NCBI GenBank assembly: GCA_947307415.1
Contig: CAMZJA010000001.1
Span: forward strand, 186,001 to 250,000
Length of the DNA stretch: 64,000 bases
Direction: 5' to 3'
Origin: an uncultured Bacteroidales bacterium
GTDB taxonomy: Bacteria > Bacteroidota > Bacteroidia > Bacteroidales > F082
Shown: positions 16,462 to 22,975 of the stretch, one piece after another
How the letters are laid out: every line of letters begins with the position of its first letter
How positions within the stretch are numbered: position 1 is the first letter of the stretch
The notes under the pieces: model-generated
The model's input: only the letters and a program-made list of their open reading frames with translations
What the model was told of the DNA's origin: nothing
The model's database searches: none
Position numbers and translations under genes: made by a program

Positions 16462-16925
16462 GATTTATTATAATTATTGATTATCAATGATTTAAAGCAT
16501 TTTATACTCTTGTTTTTCAAGTTTTAATTCAAGTTTATTTTTCTGCATAATACCTTCAAAATCAAAACGTTAGATGCGGATTAAAGCGGATTTTCATACA
16601 TTAGTTTTGCTTACTATTCAAGTTGAGTTTTGTCGCCAAAACCATCCAAAAACCCACAATATTCTTTTATTTAATTGAAAATCAATATATTATAAATAAT
16701 TTTAAAAACTGAATCAGATTTGAATTTTCCTGTAAGGTCTATAGTGCCATACGCCCCAAATAACAGGTGGCTGCGTGGGAGTGGGGAAATTTTTTTTGAG
16801 ACGTTATCCACCTCAAAAACAAAAAGCATGCTTTTTCGTTATCCGGCTTTAACGCCAAACAGATAGAAACGAAAAAAGGCTTCCGATGTGGAAGCCCATA
16901 TTATGCTGTCGATAAATGAATCGTG
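16462..16925. other. Non-coding left end of the element
   Basis: About 460 bases without a credible gene. AT-rich up to 16740, then a G-rich patch (GGTGGCTGCGTGGGAGTGGGG, 16766-16786, followed by a T run), inverted hexamers AGGTGG (16765) and CCACCT (16808), and a 16-base palindrome AAAAAGCATGCTTTTT (16821-16836). May hold a replication or transfer origin; nothing proves it. Confidence 0.4.
16872..16897 (-). terminator. Terminator of the FISUMP lipoprotein gene
   Basis: Reverse strand stem GGCTTCC / GGAAGCC with a 5-base loop, followed by six T. It lies 29 bases after the stop codon at 16926. Confidence 0.85.
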
Positions 16926-17660
16926 TTAATGCGTTGCACGTACAGGACGAATTGTAAAACCATGCTCTCTACTTCTTTCGTTTATAAGTGTCATATTGCC
17001 TGAATAAGCAAAACACCAAGCCTTGTATGATTTATCAAGGCTGACTGAACTTGTCCAATACATACCACAATCATCTGCAAAATCACAACCTGCTGCCGGT
17101 AGGAATAAGGTATTACCATTTGTGGATGTAAATTTGTAACCTTTCACATTATTCTGAAATGCCATATCATGAGAGGTATATTGGTATAATTCCGTCAATT
17201 CTTCTTTAGTTGGTGTGCGCCATCCACTTCCCCAATTTGCTGTAGCGGCATCATCTGAAGACTGCAATATGGTCAGATGGTCATTGGAATTGTATTTCGT
17301 CATATAATCTTCACTACCATTACAATACTTGTATGTACTCCAATCGTAAAGGCTTTTGGTTGTTGTTTCAGCCCAAGCATAATACTTGCCAAAACCTGCG
17401 GGTGTGGTAGCACCAACGTTACAAGTTGCCCATAACGTTCCGCTTGGCAATCCAAGGTCAACATAGTCGTGACCATTGTAAGTGCCATTACCGCCTCCAC
17501 CATTGCCACCTCCGTTGTTCCCACCACCATTGTTGCTACCGCCATTGTTGCTGCCGCCATTGTTTTCAACAGCGTCTGTGTTCTTCTTGCAGGAGTTCAT
17601 TGTTGAAGTCACCATACTCACACAAAGCAGGAGTATAACTGCGTACAAAATCTTTTTCAT
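16926..17660 (-). CDS. FISUMP-domain lipoprotein, cargo of the element
   Basis: 244 residues. Lipoprotein signal (lipobox around STMNSC), then a low-complexity Asn/Gly linker (residues about 34-61, GGSNNGGSNNGGG-like units), then a FISUMP domain: VDLGLPSGTLWATCNVGA, YYAWAETTTKSLYDWSTYKY, GWRTPTKEELTELYQY, LFLPAAGCDF and GFTIRPVRA. FISUMP (Fibrobacter succinogenes major paralogous domain) is a C-type-lectin-like fold of unknown ligand on surface proteins. The flexible linker would hold it off the membrane. Probably cargo that changes the host cell surface. Confidence 0.85.
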   Translation of the reverse strand: MKKILYAVILLLCVSMVTSTMNSCKKNTDAVENNGGSNNGGSNNGGGNNGGGNGGGGNGTYNGHDYVDLGLPSGTLWATCNVGATTPAGFGKYYAWAETTTKSLYDWSTYKYCNGSEDYMTKYNSNDHLTILQSSDDAATANWGSGWRTPTKEELTELYQYTSHDMAFQNNVKGYKFTSTNGNTLFLPAAGCDFADDCGMYWTSSVSLDKSYKAWCFAYSGNMTLINERSREHGFTIRPVRATH

Positions 17661-18004
17661 AGTGTGTTACAAACCCTAACGACTCAAATGAGAAACTTAA
17701 AGGTACGAAAAAAGTGGAGTCGTTCATCGTCGCCCTATTTTAGATAGTAGGTCTTGGACACCCCTGTGAACAAAATAAGGTTAGACAACCGCTCCACAGG
17801 ATGTTATCGTGAATGATTCCGATGACAAACCAATGGAAACGCTTATCTTGCCAATATTCTCGTTCACAATGTGAATTGTCCAAGTTCACTACCTTGAGAA
17901 TAAAGCGAAAATGCGCTTTCTTCACCAATTCGATTTCTCCCGAATTGGCATTGCAAATATACTAAAAAATTGAATCACACAAGGAAAAAATAAAAAAAGG
18001 AAGG
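17661..18004. other. Long structured leader or origin region between the FISUMP and recombinase genes
   Basis: 344 bases without a clear gene. A leftward -7 box lies at 17953-17961, so the FISUMP mRNA would have a leader of about 285 bases. Hairpins: 17925-17948 (CCAATTCG / CGAATTGG), AAAGCG / CGCTTT at 17902-17919, and AACGACTC / GAGTCGTT at 17678-17724 just before the start codon. A weak 61-codon reading frame with a GTG start (reverse strand 17925-17740) exists but resembles nothing I know. Confidence 0.4.
17953..17961 (-). promoter_or_regulatory. -7 promoter box reading toward the FISUMP gene
   Basis: Reverse strand TATATTTGC. No nearer box with TTTG is seen upstream of 17660. Confidence 0.5.
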
Positions 18005-18016
18005 CTAACCTTCCTT
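17991..18016 (-). terminator. Terminator overlapping the 3' end of the serine recombinase gene
   Basis: Reverse strand AAGGAAGG, loop TTAG, CCTTCCTT, then a T run. The stop codon sits in the loop. Confidence 0.9.
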
Positions 18017-18649
18017 CTTCGTTATCTGAAACTCTTTTCTCAATCGTTGAATGGTGCTGTTCGACACATGGCATAGTTTGGCAACGTTCCGGATGGAATA
18101 ACCTTTCCTCAATAGACTGATAGCCTCGCCATATTCTTCTTTCTTCTGTTCCTTGGTCTTCACAGAACCCATCTTGCGACCGAGTTTGCCACCCTTGGCG
18201 ATGTACTGCTGTCTGCCGCTGTTAAGCCGAAACTTGATGTTCTCTCGTTCAAGTTGCGCACAGGTGCTGAGAGTTGCCAACATAATCGGCGCAAATATGG
18301 ACGGCTCGCTATTGTCATCAAGCAGCGTCATCTTCTCTTTCTGCATATACAAGTTGATTTTGGCATCCACCAAACCTTTGATGGTCTCTAATACTTCAAA
18401 TGAATTACGACCTAAGCGGCTCAGTTCCGACACCAACAGCATATCAATATGCTCACTCTTGCAGTATTCCAATGCCTTTTGGAGTATAGGACGCTCAGTG
18501 TTCCTCTTCGCTCCACTTATCTTCTCTTCAAAGACCTTAACAACTTCCATTTTGGCATAAGCGGCATATTCTCTAAGGTCGTTTACCTGTCTCTCTGTAC
18601 TCTGTCTGTCATTTGTTGATGACACTCTCGCATATATAATCGCTCTCAT
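18005..18649 (-). CDS. Serine recombinase (resolvase/invertase family)
   Basis: 214 residues. Catalytic N-terminal domain: YARVSSTNDRQSTERQ with nucleophile Ser10, MLLVSELSRLGRN (the conserved Arg-containing block) and ATLSTCAQLERENIKFR. A C-terminal helix-turn-helix follows (AISLLRKGYSIRNVAKLCHV, SNSTIQRLRKEF). This is the small resolvase/invertase form, not the large serine integrase. In a small element it may resolve dimers or invert a segment; no inverted pair of crossover sites was recognised. It is transcribed away from the rep gene. Confidence 0.92.
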   Translation of the reverse strand: MRAIIYARVSSTNDRQSTERQVNDLREYAAYAKMEVVKVFEEKISGAKRNTERPILQKALEYCKSEHIDMLLVSELSRLGRNSFEVLETIKGLVDAKINLYMQKEKMTLLDDNSEPSIFAPIMLATLSTCAQLERENIKFRLNSGRQQYIAKGGKLGRKMGSVKTKEQKKEEYGEAISLLRKGYSIRNVAKLCHVSNSTIQRLRKEFQITKKEG

Positions 18650-18679
18650 GGTTTGAATGTTTTTAATTGTTTTTCAAGT

Positions 18680-18688
18680 GCAAATATA
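18680..18688 (-). promoter_or_regulatory. -7 promoter box for the serine recombinase
   Basis: Reverse strand TATATTTGC, 30 bases upstream of the ATG at 18649. Confidence 0.55.
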
Positions 18689-18728
18689 AGAAAATTTTCA
18701 ATACGTAAGCAAAAAAATCAAAGAAAAA

Positions 18729-18797
18729 TTTGAATGCAAAATTTGAAGTCGTATTCAATGCCTTTCAGATTTGTTTGAATACATTTGTTTTTTGAAT
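18729..18797 (+). repeat. Iteron-like TTTGAAT repeats upstream of the rep gene
   Basis: TTTGAAT at 18729, TTTGAAG at 18742, inverted ATTCAA at 18753, TTTGAAT at 18774 and TTTGAAT at 18791, all within 70 AT-rich bases between divergent recombinase and rep genes. Could be an origin or an operator bound by the Rep or HTH protein. Confidence 0.4.
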
Positions 18798-18887
18798 AAT
18801 CACCTTCATGATGAAGTTCATTTGTTTTTTTCAAAAACTTTTTGTATATCAATACTAATAATAAGGTACAAAAACCATAAAACAAAT

Positions 18888-19808
18888 ATGATTATCATTG
18901 ATAAAATAAAAATCTGTTTCAAACGTGATAACGAGAGCCAATTATGGCAGATGATGGCAGAGGAGCCGGAAGTCTTGCATATTGGTGACTTTGAATTTGT
19001 CAGATGTACACCGGATGGAATGTACAACGGCATTTATTGCGTTTACTACCTCCAACGTGATTTTGGAACGTTGCTATTCGACAGGTTCTCAGATAGGGAA
19101 CACAAATATTCTTGGCTGAGTGTCAAGAATCACGTTTTCTATTCTGATGACTTTGTAAAACTCAACGACTTGCAGAGTGTGTTGGGTGAAATCAACAACA
19201 TAACCAACTTGGATATTGCTTGTGATTTGAATTTCAACCCTGTGCCACGCATAAAGAAGCTGTTGAAACGTGACGATGTCGCCATTGTCAGATGCGGCAC
19301 GAAGATTGACAATAAGAAACAGGAAATCGAGGGCTTGCTGTTCCTGCATCCGACCAATAGTGTACGTGAGTTAGCACCGACATTGTATTTCAGCGATGCC
19401 GACAAGCGCAAATCTTTTGTGGTGTACGACAAGATGAAAGAGATTAAAAAGAGCGGAAAGACTTATATTGCTGAATATTACGGCAATCCAAAGCGTTTAT
19501 ATCGTATGGAAATAAGACTCAAATCTGATGAGTTGTTTCGCTATTTCAAGAAGTATAGCATAACTCCGACAATAAATATGGTACTCGACCGCACATTTAT
19601 ACAATCCATGTATTTTGAAATTCTGTTCAGACTACTCCATATTACCTATAAACGTAAGTCCATTGGCTTGTTGGAGGCGGTGACAGCCTTAAAAGATGGG
19701 TACGAGTTGGACACTCTCTGTGGAAAAGTGCAACCACAGGTGTATAACCATAACCGCCATTGGAACACAAAACATATCCCCACAGATACATTAGATAATA
19801 ATATGTAA
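18888..19808 (+). CDS. Replication initiation factor / Rep_trans-like (possible MOBT-type relaxase)
   Basis: 306 residues from the ATG at 18888. Blocks resemble the Rep_trans family (PF02486: pT181 RepC, RstA, and the MOBT relaxases NicK of ICEBs1 and Orf20 of Tn916): ITNLDIACDLNFNP, LAPTLYFSDADKRKSFVVYD with YDKMKE, and YRMEIRLKSDELFRYFKKY. These proteins nick one strand with a Tyr to start rolling-circle replication or transfer. Which Tyr is catalytic cannot be told by eye. An earlier in-frame start (18771) would add a poorly conserved AT-rich stretch. It is followed by the HTH gene in the same direction. Confidence 0.68.
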   Translation: MIIIDKIKICFKRDNESQLWQMMAEEPEVLHIGDFEFVRCTPDGMYNGIYCVYYLQRDFGTLLFDRFSDREHKYSWLSVKNHVFYSDDFVKLNDLQSVLGEINNITNLDIACDLNFNPVPRIKKLLKRDDVAIVRCGTKIDNKKQEIEGLLFLHPTNSVRELAPTLYFSDADKRKSFVVYDKMKEIKKSGKTYIAEYYGNPKRLYRMEIRLKSDELFRYFKKYSITPTINMVLDRTFIQSMYFEILFRLLHITYKRKSIGLLEAVTALKDGYELDTLCGKVQPQVYNHNRHWNTKHIPTDTLDNNM

Positions 19809-19872
19809 TATAATGTATCATTTATTTGGTTTTCTCAAAAAATGTTTGTATGTTAATGGAAATATAGATGTT

Positions 19873-20163
19873 ATGATGAGTATTGATGAATATATCGAAA
19901 CCTTGATTGCTGAGAAAGTCGAAGCGGAAGTGGAGAAGCGTATATCACAGCAAGCCACCTTGTCTGTAAACTCAAAACCAGTTTACACCGACAAGGAAAT
20001 GATGGAATTGCTCCATATTGACCGCAAGACCCTCAAGAAATATCGTGACGAAGGTCTGTTGAGTTATACTCATCCATACGATAAGTATTATTACAGCCAA
20101 GAAGACCTGCAACACTTCTTAGCCAATAAAAGCATTAGATATGAAGCATTTAACATCAAATAA
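19873..20163 (+). CDS. Small helix-turn-helix protein, excisionase-like
   Basis: 96 residues from 19873 (a start at 19813 would add 20). The N-terminus is a charged helix (MMSIDEYIETLIAEKVEAEV). The C-terminal half is a MerR/HTH_17-type domain: YTDKEMMELLHIDRKTLKKY, RDEGLLSYTHPYDKYYYSQE, DLQHFLANK. Such small proteins beside an integrase usually act as excisionase or as regulator of rep. It ends 14 bases before the convergent integrase gene's stop. Confidence 0.8.
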   Translation: MMSIDEYIETLIAEKVEAEVEKRISQQATLSVNSKPVYTDKEMMELLHIDRKTLKKYRDEGLLSYTHPYDKYYYSQEDLQHFLANKSIRYEAFNIK

Positions 20164-20176
20164 TTATTTCATAATT

Positions 20177-21520
20177 TCAAATTTCAGGAAGGCAGCCGTC
20201 AAAGGTTGCCTTTTTTGCTATCACTTCATCAACCTTGTCCTTCAGAAACTTAGCATAGTTCTTTTCAGTGGCTTCAATGGACTTATGTCCAAGCATGCGA
20301 CTGACAAGGTGGAGCGATATATCACGTTCATTCAACGCCCATATCGCAAATGTATGACGAGCGACATGCATGCTCAAACCAAAATCCAAGCCGAGTTTTA
20401 AACCTATCTCTCTTAACGATTGCTGTATAGTCCTGTTCTTAGATGCTATGACCATCTTCAAACGCCTGTCGGCTTCTTCCCTATTGCCATCTGATTCTAA
20501 TTTGAAGTCTACCGGCAGCAAGTCAAAAACAAACCTTGGATTCTTATTCATAGCCTTCCATTTGTTCAAAATGGCAATAGCATATTGGTTCAAGTGAATC
20601 TCATGGAAGTTCTTACCTTTTACCAAACGCTTCTCCATTCGTTTCTTCTCAAAATCAATATGTTTCCATTCTAAGGTAGCAATATCCGACACACGAAGCC
20701 CACATGCATGAAATGCGAATAAAAACATATCCATGATTTCCCTCGTCCTATTAAACTTAGCCTTGGAATAATAATCAACAAAGGCTTGCATCTGTTCTTT
20801 AGTAAGATAATGGATGTCGTCCTCCTTATCCCCAACATCTTCACTATATGAACGAGACTGACCAATATAAATGTCGTTAAGGTTGCCAAATTTCGCTGCA
20901 TCAACGAGACCATTTTGGACTGCATAAGAGATTGCCTTGATAATCGGTGTCAGTTCCTTATTCATCGTCTCTTTACCAATCTCCTTCAACCTATTCACCT
21001 TGTATTCATCCAAGAGGTCAAGCGTTATCTCAGCGATGGGAATCGCTGATTCTCCTCTTTTTAACTCAATGAATCTCTTGAACTTTTTAAGATAACGCTC
21101 AGCATTATAATAGGTACTATAACCTATTTTTGAAAGGTCATAACGTCTTCTGTTATAATCCAACGCATATTGGACAAAGTCGGTCTTCTTAGGATTCGGG
21201 CGACCATCAACAGCCTCGCCATCAAGTAGTTTGCGAAGTATATCAGCAGTTAAATAGCCATCGTATTGCTCAATTACTTCATCATAACCACGTTTAATTG
21301 CAGCCAACTTGTTATTTAAACGTGTTGCATCCTTATGACCAACAACCTGTTGACCTTTTGCATCCCATTGATTAAACGCAACAAATATATCGGTGCTGCG
21401 CTGAATGGTCTTGCCATTGATAAAATACGCAATATTTACAGGTGCTTCACCTTTAGCGTTAATTCTGTTTTTTCTGATAACCAACTTGCCTTGTGGCTTT
21501 TCTCTTTTCTGTCTGCCCAT
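20177..21520 (-). CDS. Tyrosine recombinase (integrase) of the element
   Basis: 447 residues. N-terminal arm-type and SAM-like core-binding domains (residues about 1-210), then the catalytic domain with the R-H-R-H-Y set: CGLRVSDIATLEW (Arg), MHVARHTFAIWAL (His-x-x-Arg), VSRMLGHKSIEATEKNYAKF (His and the nucleophile Tyr). This is the common Bacteroidetes site-specific integrase of integrative elements. It lies about 170 bases from attR, the usual place, and reads inward. It has its own promoter at 21552. Confidence 0.96.
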   Translation of the reverse strand: MGRQKREKPQGKLVIRKNRINAKGEAPVNIAYFINGKTIQRSTDIFVAFNQWDAKGQQVVGHKDATRLNNKLAAIKRGYDEVIEQYDGYLTADILRKLLDGEAVDGRPNPKKTDFVQYALDYNRRRYDLSKIGYSTYYNAERYLKKFKRFIELKRGESAIPIAEITLDLLDEYKVNRLKEIGKETMNKELTPIIKAISYAVQNGLVDAAKFGNLNDIYIGQSRSYSEDVGDKEDDIHYLTKEQMQAFVDYYSKAKFNRTREIMDMFLFAFHACGLRVSDIATLEWKHIDFEKKRMEKRLVKGKNFHEIHLNQYAIAILNKWKAMNKNPRFVFDLLPVDFKLESDGNREEADRRLKMVIASKNRTIQQSLREIGLKLGLDFGLSMHVARHTFAIWALNERDISLHLVSRMLGHKSIEATEKNYAKFLKDKVDEVIAKKATFDGCLPEI

Positions 21521-21551
21521 AACTTTCTATGTTTATATTTGGAAGAACATT

Positions 21552-21560
21552 GCAAAGATA
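21552..21560 (-). promoter_or_regulatory. -7 promoter box for the integrase gene
   Basis: Reverse strand TATCTTTGC, 31 bases upstream of the ATG at 21520. Confidence 0.65.
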
Positions 21561-21614
21561 CTAAGTTTTGGTCAAGTTTATTATCCTTTTTAATACTTTT
21601 TTTCAACAATAATA

Positions 21615-21654
21615 AAAAACTTGGACAACATAAATATCGGTTGTCCAAGTTTTT
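21615..21654. terminator. 15-base inverted repeat near the right end of the element
   Basis: AAAAACTTGGACAAC and GTTGTCCAAGTTTTT, perfect complements with a 10-base loop. Flanking A/T runs make it a terminator in both directions: it would protect the integrase region from DUF2795 transcription. It could also be part of the attachment region. Confidence 0.7.
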
Positions 21655-21691
21655 AAACGGAAGATGCTAAAGGATTTAGAACCAAGAGATG

Positions 21692-21713
21692 ACTAATACT
21701 CGTCTTCGTGGAA
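21692..21713. other. Right attachment site (attR), inside the 3' end of the DUF2795 gene
   Basis: ACTAATACTCGTCTTCGTGG plus AA; matches 16440-16461 at 20 of 22 positions. It supplies the gene's final FHEDEY codons and stop, so the target gene remains intact. Confidence 0.8.
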
Positions 21714-21914
21714 AAAGAAGTCATCTTTTGTAGGATAATCCGGCCAGAGGTCCTCGATACGTTCGTAAACATCGCCCTCATCCTCAATCTCCTGAAGATT
21801 CTCGATAACTTCCTGCGGTGCGCCTGTTCTCATTGCCCACTCAAGAAGCTCGTCTCTCGTTGCCGGCCATGGAGCATCCTCCATTTTCGATGCTAATTCC
21901 AACGTCCAATACAT
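21693..21914 (-). CDS. DUF2795 small protein, integration target
   Basis: 73 residues, acidic: MYWTLELASKMEDAPWPATR, DELLEWAMRTGAPQEVIENL, then YERIEDLWPDYPTKDDF and FFHEDEY. The first half matches the DUF2795 fold, a small domain of unknown function found across Bacteroidetes. It is complete despite the element inserted at its 3' end, since attR recreates the last codons. Own promoter at 21940. Confidence 0.85.
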   Translation of the reverse strand: MYWTLELASKMEDAPWPATRDELLEWAMRTGAPQEVIENLQEIEDEGDVYERIEDLWPDYPTKDDFFFHEDEY

Positions 21915-21939
21915 ATTGTTTGCTTTTTTATTTTGGGGT

Positions 21940-21948
21940 GCAAAAATA
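21940..21948 (-). promoter_or_regulatory. -7 promoter box for the DUF2795 gene
   Basis: Reverse strand TATTTTTGC, 25 bases upstream of the ATG. Confidence 0.6.
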
Positions 21949-21989
21949 CTACAATTTTTTATTTTGTCAAGTAAAATTTTAAAAAATTT

Positions 21990-22523
21990 TTACTGCCCCG
22001 GTTGCCACTTGTTATCTCCCTCCGAAAACACTCGCGACATCACGAAAAACATGTCAGAAAGACGATTTAAGTATCTCATTATCACCGGGTTGACCTCATG
22101 CTGACGGCTCATGCGCACCACAGCTCGTTCTGCTCTTCTGCACACCGTGCGGCACACATGGCACTTCGACGCCAGCAGGTTGCCTCCAGGTATGATGAGA
22201 CTGTTCAACGGTTTCAGCGTCTCGTTCATCTCATCGATGAATTTTTCTATGCCTTCCACGTCGGCCTCTTCCATCTGCGGAAGCTGTTTGCGCAACTCGC
22301 TGGTCTCGTCGGTGGCAAGCAAGCACTCCGCCACCAACAAACGCTCCTGAATGTGTTTAAAGACATCGTTATACTTGTCGGTCGAGTCCATCAGCACCGC
22401 TATAAACGCGCTCAACTCGTCCAAGGTGCCGTAAGCCTCCAAACGAAGGTCGTCCTTGCCCACACGCGTGCCGTTGACCAACGATGTGGTGCCTTTGTCG
22501 CCTGTTTTCGTGTAAACTTTCAT
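21990..22523 (-). CDS. PduO-type cob(I)alamin adenosyltransferase
   Basis: 177 residues. It transfers adenosyl from ATP to cob(I)alamin to make coenzyme B12. Motifs: YTKTGDKGTTSLVNGTRVGK (ATP site), RLEAYGTLDELSAFIAV, CRTVCRRAERAVVRMSR and YLNRLSDMFFVMSR. These are the PduO family signatures; length is normal. Its ATG overlaps the stop of the upstream truncated methyltransferase gene (ATGA), so translation was once coupled. Confidence 0.95.
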   Translation of the reverse strand: MKVYTKTGDKGTTSLVNGTRVGKDDLRLEAYGTLDELSAFIAVLMDSTDKYNDVFKHIQERLLVAECLLATDETSELRKQLPQMEEADVEGIEKFIDEMNETLKPLNSLIIPGGNLLASKCHVCRTVCRRAERAVVRMSRQHEVNPVIMRYLNRLSDMFFVMSRVFSEGDNKWQPGQ

Positions 22524-22894
22524 ACCTTTAATATATAATGTTCTTTTTTTATTCTATCCATAACAAAAATCATGCCAAAACGCCAGCAGTCGATGCTCAA
22601 GCGCACCTTTTCGTCGGCTATCAGCCTTTCCCAATCAGCCTCATTCTGCTTGCCGCGATGAATGTCCTTCACAATCATCACAGTGTCGTTATCTTTGAAA
22701 ATCAATGGATTATCATTAACAAACACTTTTAAATTCTTATCCAATTCTTCATAAAAAACGCTGTCATTCCGAGCGCAGCGATGAATCCCGTAAGATTTTT
22801 CGAGCACCTTCTCATACAAATCAAACACCAAGGGCGAATGCAGATGGTATTTGCCCTGCGCCTTCCTGCGATATTTCAAATAACTGATAATCAT
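22520..22894 (-). pseudogene. SAM methyltransferase remnant with an internal deletion
   Basis: A 124-codon frame. Its start (MIISYLKYRRKAQGKYHLHS, PLVFDLYEKVLE) and its end (DTVMIVKDIHRGKQNEADWE, VRLSIDCWRFGMIFV, KEHYILKV) resemble the two ends of Bacteroidetes class I methyltransferases of about 240-260 residues (compare the usual VDDIHWS and KEHFVLRY). The central SAM-binding core is missing, and the usual Asp-Asp is Lys-Asp. A half copy of the GTCATTCCGAG repeat lies near the junction and is translated as SYGIHRCARNDSV. It is unlikely to bind SAM. The frame is still open, so a small protein may be made. Confidence 0.7.
22763..22804. repeat. Half copy of the GTCATTYCGA repeat inside the methyltransferase remnant
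   Basis: GTCATTCCGAGCGCAGCGAT, then GAATCCCG and TTTTTCGAG. Only one arm of the palindrome remains; it is read in frame. Confidence 0.7.
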
Positions 22895-22906
22895 TGATTT
22901 TAAAAC

Positions 22907-22934
22907 GTAGAGACGCGCCATGGCACGTCTCTAC
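22907..22934. repeat. GTAGAGACG palindrome
   Basis: GTAGAGACGCGCCATG and GCACGTCTCTAC form a 28-base palindrome with one interruption. A second copy is at 52739-52766. It directly precedes the methyltransferase remnant. Confidence 0.75.
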
Positions 22935-22941
22935 CGATTTT

Positions 22942-22975
22942 GTCATTCCGAGTCCCGATGGGACGAGGAATCTCA
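22942..22975. repeat. Half copy of the GTCATTYCGA repeat after the T9SS gene
   Basis: GTCATTCCGAGTCCCGATGG followed by GACGAGGAATCTC; abuts the stop codon of the gene at 22976. Confidence 0.65.

Larger units (their letters stand above)
16440..21713. mobile_element. Integrated element of about 5.25 kb in the 3' end of a DUF2795 gene
   Basis: Bounded by 22-base near-identical copies of the DUF2795 gene's last codons. Between them lie, left to right, a FISUMP lipoprotein, a serine recombinase, a Rep_trans-like protein, a small HTH protein and a tyrosine integrase next to the right end. The interior is visibly richer in A/T than the flanks. Without the element the DUF2795 stop would lie 27 bases after the terminator at 16381-16414, a normal convergent arrangement. 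There is no obvious VirD4/VirB4-type transfer machinery, so it would need a helper or may only replicate and integrate. Confidence 0.82.

Noticed and set aside
17480-17560. Short repeats in the FISUMP linker region considered as a CRISPR array
   Set aside because: Units are 9 to 12 bases, encode GGSNN-type residues in frame, and lack spacers; no cas gene is present.
17434-17640. Proline/histidine-rich open frames on the plus strand near 17.5 kb
   Set aside because: They are the antisense of the Asn/Gly linker of the FISUMP lipoprotein; low complexity only.
16440-21713. The integrated block considered as a prophage or a conjugative transposon
   Set aside because: There are no capsid, tail, portal or lysis genes and no VirB4/VirD4-type transfer genes.
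22907-22921. An upstream start for the methyltransferase remnant beginning MARLYVLKS
   Set aside because: That part is the translated arm of the GTAGAGACG palindrome; the family-like sequence begins at MIISYLKY (22894).
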